Positions 8,438 through 12,869 of a DNA stretch of 12,869 bases are shown in pieces. The first letter of the stretch is position 1; every line of letters starts with the position of its first letter. Made by a program: the position numbers and the translations under genes. The notes under the pieces were generated by a model. The model was given only the letters and a program-made list of their open reading frames with translations. It was not told the origin of the DNA and made no database searches. The stretch covers positions 33,711 to 46,579 of the forward strand of contig JBBHKE010002592.1 of the NCBI GenBank assembly GCA_037447655.1, given 5' to 3'. This stretch comes from Zygnema cylindricum (Eukaryota; Streptophyta; Zygnematophyceae; Zygnematales; Zygnemataceae).

Positions 8438-8691
8438 CATAGTTGTTCACGGCGATTAGTGCGAACGTACCGTGCACGACGAATTATACGTAACAAACGC
8501 AATGAACCTTTTGATCAAATCGCAAAAAATCGTTAATGAATTTCCCTCCGTACTTTTTCGTACATAAAAAAAACAAAAAACTACAACATATAACGCAGTT
8601 TGCAAGTTTCCCGTTAAATGAGAGGTAAAACAATAACTTTTTGTATTTTTATCACACTCTTTGTTGGCATCGGAACTTTTTCACCAACTGG

Positions 8692-8802
8692 TAGTCCAGT
8701 CGTTCACCTTATGGTCCGCTTCGCACTTGACGTACCCAGGTTCGAATACCAAGAAGGTAAAATTTTGACGTACCCGGGTTCGAATGCCACGAAGGTAAAT
8801 TT
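8692..8802 (+). repeat. Possible tRNA-derived (SINE-like) A/B-box segment
   Basis: TAGTCCAGTCGT at 8692-8703 resembles an RNA polymerase III A box, and GGTTCGAATACC at 8739-8750 matches a B box, at a tRNA-like spacing of about 47 bp. A 38-bp tandem duplication (8727-8764 and 8765-8802, 34 of 38 identical) repeats the B box as GGTTCGAATGCC at 8777-8788. No proper tRNA cloverleaf can be drawn: acceptor and T-stem pairing fail. A degraded tRNA or SINE head captured inside the hAT-like element is the best reading; chance is possible. Confidence 0.4.
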
Positions 8803-9064
8803 TATTGAATTTCGTCTGTCCGAGCCTATCTGACAGACATACATGGCCGCCTTCTGTCTGCCTTCTTTCTCTATCTCGCTTTTGCTTTTGTCGAAGTCTG
8901 GAGGTGAGGATGGTAAAAAGCTTGGAAGGGAGGAGGGTAAGATATGGGGAAGCGGCTTCCTCGCAGTTTCGTTTTCAATGTTCCATGGCGTCTTCTTTAA
9001 AAAAAATTGAAGAAGAGGCCTGTACAAATTTCAAACTAAACGCGCGAAATTATTGTGGCGTTCA

Positions 9065-9245
9065 ACGTCTCTTTTCGAAAATGTCCGTACATTTTCGATT
9101 ATTTAATGTACAAATTCCGTGGTATTCCTGTTCAGTTTACTGAACATAAAGTACCAATAAGTACGACGCATATTTCTCGTTTTATTCCGTACATATCCGT
9201 AAAAAAACGTACAGTTACAGTAATTTGTTTACAGGTTGCCGTAAA
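9065..9245. repeat. Helically phased CGTA-type motif array in hAT-like copy B
   Basis: Taking the G of the YCG(T/A) or ATGTA motif, members fall at 9067, 9077, 9087, 9097, 9108 and 9119, then 9151, 9161, 9179, 9189, 9199, 9209, 9220 and 9241. Most steps are 10-11 bp or a multiple. These are the reverse complement of the array in copy A, with many individual motifs changed, so spacing seems more conserved than sequence. Confidence 0.6.
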
Positions 9246-9750
9246 TTTTCAGTTTCGGTTTTCAGTACACGTTGTTTTACGATTTTTTCAAAAGTCACGA
9301 ATTATACGTTTCAATCGGAAAAAAGGCAAATATCGCGCGATTTGAACAACTATGAATAAAACGAACCAGCGTAAAATATCATTTGAAATTAAATGGAAAA
9401 AATGAGCGTCGTCACGCGCGACGAAATCTAGCCACGCTTTTTACGAATCAACATACTTACATTGACAGGGTCGTAGCATGATCGGCTGTACAAAGGTATT
9501 GGCGCTTCGTCATACAAATAAAATACTTCCGCGGACAAAAAATTTGCTTCACGCTTCGTGAACCAACATTTCCTCGCAATCGACGAGCGTGCGACTCGAA
9601 CAAGTGAATACCGGTCGGCGCTCGCGCCAAACCGAACCGACACAAAAGTGCAATACCGAACGAAACAAAACATAACTGACGCGAACCGAACAAAAATTTG
9701 ACTGCACGATTTCGGCCGACGCCGATTCGCCCAATATCTTAACATTTCGC

Positions 9751-10335
9751 TATCAATGTAAGTATGTTGATTCGTAAATAGCGTGGCTCGATTTCGTCGC
9801 GCGTGACGACGCTCATTTTTTTCATTTAATTTCAAATGATATTTTTACGCCGGTTCGTTTTATTATAAAAGTTTATTTCGTTTTGTGCATTATAATATTT
9901 CCGTACGAGACTTATAGTACTTTCAATTTCAATAGGTTTCGTTTCACTTTGCGTCTAAGTTCAATGTAACAGTTAGACGATTCAATTTCAATTTTGCGGC
10001 GAAGTGCTCTCACCGTGGAGCTCACATAACGACAAAAAGTTACTGTCTGCAACCATTTTATTTACATGTGGTCGCCGCCGTTTTGTTACCGTAAACACTC
10101 GCCGGCCGTGTGAATTGCTAACTTTATTATGACGGTCGACGTTCGCAAGCGCGGCAAAATTTTAAGCGGTTTAAACAATATTATGAAAGTCAAAGATGTC
10201 CAACCGATTGACCGTCAAATTTATACACAACGGTACTTTATTTGTACCAATGTGTACTTCAAACGTACGTTTTTTGACAAAATGACGTAAGTGACTGTGC
10301 GCAACCAAAACAGTCACTGTCATGATCAATTCCCT
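9751..10335 (-). repeat. Foldback right arm, uninterrupted
   Basis: Reverse complement of the joined left arm. It shows the pre-insertion sequence at the nested site: the reverse complement reads AACTTTATAATAAAACGAACC, with a single AATAAAAC. Confidence 0.88.
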
Positions 10336-10350
10336 AATTTTAATTCCCTA

Positions 10351-10565
10351 ATTTTATTATGACAGTCGACGTCTGCAAGCGCGGCAAAACTTTAAACGGT
10401 TGAAACAGTATTTTGAAAGTCATAGTTGTCAAACCGATTGACCATCAAATTTGTACACAACGGTACTTTATTTGTACCAATATGTACTTCAACGTACAAT
10501 TATTGACAAAGTGACGTAAGTGACTGTGCGCAACCAAAACAGTCACTGTCATGATCAATTCCCTA
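10351..10565 (-). repeat. Extra tandem copy of the foldback's outer terminus
   Basis: Repeats 10121-10335 in direct orientation (TTTATTATGACAGTCGACGT... to GATCAATTCCCTA), about 230 bp downstream. The junction 10328-10355 contains the 14-mer AATTCCCTAATTTT twice. Near the tip (AATTGTACGTT..GAAGTACATATTGGTAC, read inverted) this copy resembles the left arm more than the adjacent right arm does, while further in the right arm is closer. Confidence 0.85.
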
Positions 10566-11958
10566 TACTTATTGTTTCTTAGAAGGTTCTTGTACAGCTC
10601 GGCGTCTTGTCACCATTTCCATAATACGCGTTGACGGCAACGACGGATTTGTGCAAATTTGGCAAAATGGTCGTGTACGGAAAACATCCGGAAGGCTTGT
10701 GTGTATTTTGAGTGAGTGCGAATATGACACGAAAGGATTCTACGGGACCACTATGACGTGGCTGATTTGTCGCTCGATTCACTATTTCACTTGACCGAAT
10801 CTGTCGCGACATCAATTATAGTGTCGGTGTAGTACAGAACTGTACTGTACTGTAGCACCTTGACTCCGAAAATCCGTGACAATGTAAATTTTCATATTGG
10901 CCGACGCGGCATCGACTAATAGCGTGTATGTCGGCAGATAATTGTGATGTCGGGAATTCGGCGTTTTGTTATTAAGGGTGCGTCTCTGTGCGCTTAAGTA
11001 AGGGTTTTATTCTGTCGTTTTCTTGTAAAACTTAGAGCCGTACCGCGTAAGTTTCAACCGTAGAATAAAATAAAAAAAAAGAGAAGTACATTTTACGTTA
11101 TCATCGAATTTAAAATGTACTACATGTTGTCGTCTTGTGTTTTTCGACCCACTTCGACGTGAAACAACGTCATCTTCAACCTTATCTTTAAAATACAGAG
11201 CCGATGTGTTTTAAAATTAGGGATTTTATATACACAAATAGTAACACGTATTCGCACGTGTAGTGTTTTGTTCAAAAACCTCAAACAAATTCAAGCGACG
11301 TGGAATTGTACACGATTCGCTATGTTTTGTCCGTTTTTGTCTAATACGACAAAGAGAAGTACACAATTTGTTTTGTTTTGTCCGTTTCCATCCAGTACGG
11401 ATTTTTTTTTTGCACGGGTCTCAAGGTTCCGATGCCATTTCACGTCGAGCCGACAATAGACGTTACGTCAAAACGCATATTCTTCAACCGTGAAACGGCA
11501 CAGGCTGGAGGGCGGTAGGTCTACAATGTCACGAAAAGTCACGCGACGTCAAAAGCAGTTACGAAAATGACGTGGGTCATCACAGATTGTAGACGCTGAC
11601 AGCCGTCACGGGCATTGTCGACGTATACAATCGTCACGCCCTAAGTGACAATTTCGTTAGATACACATAGGGACACCCGAAATCCGGGTCCGCCGGATCT
11701 GCGCTAAAAAACAAAAAATAATCTCTAGGTTTGAAGTACATAAAGACGCACCCTAAGTTCAAAAATGTAAGGCAGTTGTATTGAAATACACTATAATGTA
11801 CGGAACATGTTGGTAAATGTACGAAAAATAGTTCGACGCACACTGTAAGTACTAAGTACTAAGTATCATTCGTTTGTTTATTCCGTGCGTAATATGCGCA
11901 CTGTTTGACCGTGTTTGACTCAATTTCGAGACGGTGTCGAGAGAGAAAAGACAATTAA
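10566..11958. other. Intergenic, no supported gene
   Basis: A 79-codon plus-strand frame without an ATG start (10555-10791) and a 78-codon minus frame over the same DNA lack family signatures. Small features: GTACATTTTA / TAAAATGTAC inverted pair at about 11086-11118; ACTGTACTGTACTGTA near 10840; a direct repeat TGTTTTGTCCGTTTnnnTC(T/C)A at about 11321 and 11372; TACTAAG repeats near 11849-11866; many CGTCA/TGACG words at 11527-11640. Confidence 0.4.
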
Positions 11959-11997
11959 GGGTGGAATTCCATTAGACTGAGGGTGGAATTCCATTAG
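11959..11997. repeat. Terminal motif GGGTGGAATTCCATTAG, two tandem copies
   Basis: Copies at 11959-11975 and 11981-11997, 22 bp apart and identical. The same 17 bp appear inverted at 12721-12737. The motif contains the palindrome GGAATTCC. It may mark the end of the right-edge repeat family. Confidence 0.8.
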
Positions 11998-12000
11998 AAG

Positions 12001-12131
12001 AAAAGTGTGGTTCGTTACTGGACGCCGTACAAGTTCGTACATATTCGTACCACGCCGTACCTTAAATATTTTTTTGTCAGATGAAAAATCGTTACTAGAA
12101 AGCTGTCGGGAAGCTCCAATGATGTAGGCGT
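12001..12131. repeat. Right-edge repeat family, copy 1
   Basis: Aligns without gaps to 12739-12869 at an offset of 738 bp, about 82% identical by direct count. Contains CGTAC at exact 10-bp steps (GTAC at 12027, 12037, 12047 and 12057) and a T-rich block. Copy 2 is cut by the window end, so true length is unknown. Confidence 0.85.
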
Positions 12132-12143
12132 AATTCCTAGCCG

Positions 12144-12497
12144 TTAGATATTCCACTTTTTCAGATCCGCGAAGCAATCGCGCACATCATCCAGTGTCAC
12201 GATAGTCTCCTCGCGAGGAGAGTTGTACGATACGAGACGTGAACCATTGGTACACGTGAAAAAGAAAAAAAATATATGCTTTGAATAAGCGATCACAGGT
12301 CTACACGTCGTATAGGCCATGTGCCTACGTCGTGCGGTCCATGTGCTGCCTGCCACGCTGGATGCAATTGAGCCGAAATTTGTTTCGCACGCTCCGTATA
12401 ACATCCACTGACATTCAAAGTTTGCCGCGACCTTCAAAGTTTGCCCCGTCTTTTTGCCATTCCGTTTCAAAATTTTGATTTCCGTTTTCAAAATCAA
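12144..12497 (-). CDS. Possible coding remnant of the right-edge repeat, unknown product
   Basis: A 117-codon frame from an ATG near 12497 to TAA at 12144-12146. The C-terminal third (SPREETIVTLDDVRDCFADL, then KKWNI) looks like soluble protein; the middle is a Phe run from a T-rich tract and the start is Lys-rich. The stop lies just before the conserved repeat at 12001-12131, so the frame could be the end of an element-encoded protein whose 3' untranslated part is that repeat. The inverted relative at 7616-7880 has the matching DNA, but its corresponding frame is broken by stops. No family is recognised; it may be non-coding. Confidence 0.25.
   Translation of the reverse strand: MILKTEIKILKRNGKKTGQTLKVAANFECQWMLYGACETNFGSIASSVAGSTWTARRRHMAYTTCRPVIAYSKHIFFFFFTCTNGSRLVSYNSPREETIVTLDDVRDCFADLKKWNI
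12207..12220. repeat. 14-bp perfect palindrome CTCCTCGCGAGGAG
   Basis: Perfect inverted symmetry around CGCG. A related box CTCCTCCCGAGGA occurs at 7622-7634 in the inverted family member. It falls inside the possible coding remnant on the minus strand (encoding SPREE), so it may be codon coincidence. Confidence 0.6.
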
Positions 12498-12720
12498 AAA
12501 TCTGGCCGCAAACTTTACGTACGAATCATTAACTACCTCCGGCCGTACAGATATTTCGTTCCGACTTTCCGTTTGAAGATTTTATTTAAGATTTTAAAAT
12601 CTGGACTAACCTACGTGGCGCTAATCATAATTGAGGAAGGTTTGTTACTGGCCCGACAAAATGGAATAGTCTTCCAATAAACGCTGCCAGTAGAATGTTC
12701 CTTACATTTACTCGGACGGC
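12498..12720. other. Inter-repeat stretch, nothing firm
   Basis: Contains GTTTGTTACTGG(C)CCGAC near 12639, a weak echo of the repeat's GGTTCGTTACTGGACGCC, and an AATAAA at 12676-12681. No credible gene; a 79-codon plus frame at 12441-12680 has no recognisable domain. Confidence 0.35.
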
Positions 12721-12738
12721 CTAATGGAATTCCACCCA

Positions 12739-12869
12739 AAAAGTGGGGTTCGTTACTGGACGCCGTACGTTTTCGTAAAGCGCCATACAAAGTCGTACCT
12801 TAATTTTTTTTTTGTCAACCGAAACATCGTTAGTGGAAAGCTGTCGGGAGGCTCCAATGATGTAGTCGT
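12739..12869. repeat. Right-edge repeat family, copy 2 (cut by window end)
   Basis: Direct copy of 12001-12131. The 10-bp steps persist (GTAC 12765, CGTAA with G at 12775, ATAC 12785, GTAC 12795) although two of the four motifs have changed. It is preceded by the 17-bp terminal motif in inverted orientation (12721-12737). Confidence 0.85.

Larger units (their letters stand above)
8438..9354. mobile_element. hAT-like element, copy B (917 bp), nested in the foldback arm
   Basis: Terminal repeats CATAGTTGTTCA (8438-8449) and TGAACAACTATG (9343-9354) are identical to copy A. A perfect 8-bp duplication AATAAAAC flanks it (8430-8437 and 9355-9362). Its left end matches copy A's right end (TAGTGCGAACG, then GACGAATTATA.GTAACAAACGCA), so it is inverted relative to copy A. 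It is longer than A because of about 430 bp of extra internal sequence near 8600-9030. Phased CGTA-type motifs appear on the complementary strand at 9067-9119 and 9151-9241. No transposase frame; open frames at 8618-8833, 8805-9143 and 9055-9345 carry no recognisable domain. Confidence 0.92.
7960..10335. mobile_element. Foldback element with ~585-bp inverted arms
   Basis: The left arm 7960-8437, resuming at 9355-9467 after a nested insertion, is an inverted copy of the uninterrupted right arm 9751-10335. Outer termini read TAGGGATTGATCATGACAG on the left and, inverted, TAGGGAATTGATCATGACAG on the right. TA stands next to GGGA at every terminus, so a TA target duplication is possible. The spacer 9468-9750 is GC- and CpG-rich. 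Removing the insertion gives an element of about 1.45 kb. Each terminus contains a small hairpin (GTGACTGT 7978-7985 with ACAGTCAC 7997-8004). No transposase was recognised; the 135-codon minus-strand frame 9428-9835 spans arm and spacer and is not credible. The superfamily is uncertain (foldback, mariner-like or Mutator-like with long arms). Confidence 0.85.

Noticed and set aside
8739-8788. Functional tRNA gene
   Set aside because: The A and B boxes are present but acceptor stem, T-stem and anticodon-arm pairing fail and the B box is duplicated.
9428-9835. 135-codon minus-strand frame in the foldback
   Set aside because: It begins in one inverted arm, crosses the spacer and ends in the other arm; GC-rich DNA simply lacks stops here. 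Two other minus frames overlap it.
10555-10815. Opposing 78-79-codon frames on both strands
   Set aside because: The plus frame has no start codon and neither has a recognisable domain. An internal exon cannot be excluded but nothing supports one.
12001-12869. LTR retrotransposon with LTRs at 12001 and 12739
   Set aside because: The copies are about 82% identical and only 738 bp apart. No TG...CA ends, primer-binding site, polypurine tract or target duplication were seen.

Overview
The window looks like nuclear DNA of a eukaryote. GT-AG introns interrupt the one recognisable gene, there is no bacterial-style gene packing, and most of the sequence is AT-rich non-coding DNA full of short-lived or decayed DNA transposons, minisatellites and a TATA/TATG microsatellite. 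The lineage cannot be fixed from the sequence. Many of the repeats are rich in CpG, which argues against a genome with uniform heavy CpG methylation, yet one 600-bp stretch has no CpG at all.

Layout. (1) About 330-1454, plus strand: the 3' half of an intron-containing gene for a CorA/ZntB-like divalent-cation transporter, with exons at about 330-409, 555-828 and 1210-1454. Its last exon is duplicated in tandem; the first copy (from 958) carries a 1-nt frameshift. (2) 1547-2029: a 483-bp hAT-like non-autonomous transposon just downstream of the stop codon. (3) 2030-7615: about 5.6 kb with no convincing gene. It holds a GA-rich tract, a 19-bp tandem repeat, a 278-bp quasi-palindrome built around a TA/TG microsatellite, an 18-bp minisatellite, a CpG-free stretch, an 11-bp tandem repeat and a 203-bp MITE with near-perfect 25-bp termini. 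(4) 7616-7880: a degenerate inverted copy of the repeat family seen at the right edge. (5) 7960-10335: a foldback element with arms of about 585 bp. A second, 917-bp member of the hAT-like family (8438-9354) is nested in its left arm with a perfect 8-bp target duplication. A tandem duplicate of the foldback's outer end runs to 10565. (6) 10566-11958: no supported gene. (7) 11959-12869: copies of another repeat family in direct orientation 738 bp apart, with a possible minus-strand coding remnant at 12144-12497.

How it fits together: the window is one transporter gene at the left edge followed by a transposon graveyard with clear nesting order (foldback first, hAT-like insertion later). The most unusual signal is not a gene. 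In both copies of the hAT-like family, short TACG-type motifs recur every 10-11 bp over one to two hundred bases, and the right-edge repeat carries CGTAC exactly every 10 bp. That spacing matches the DNA helical repeat and suggests arrays of sites on one face of the helix. I did not find a convincing new multi-gene system.
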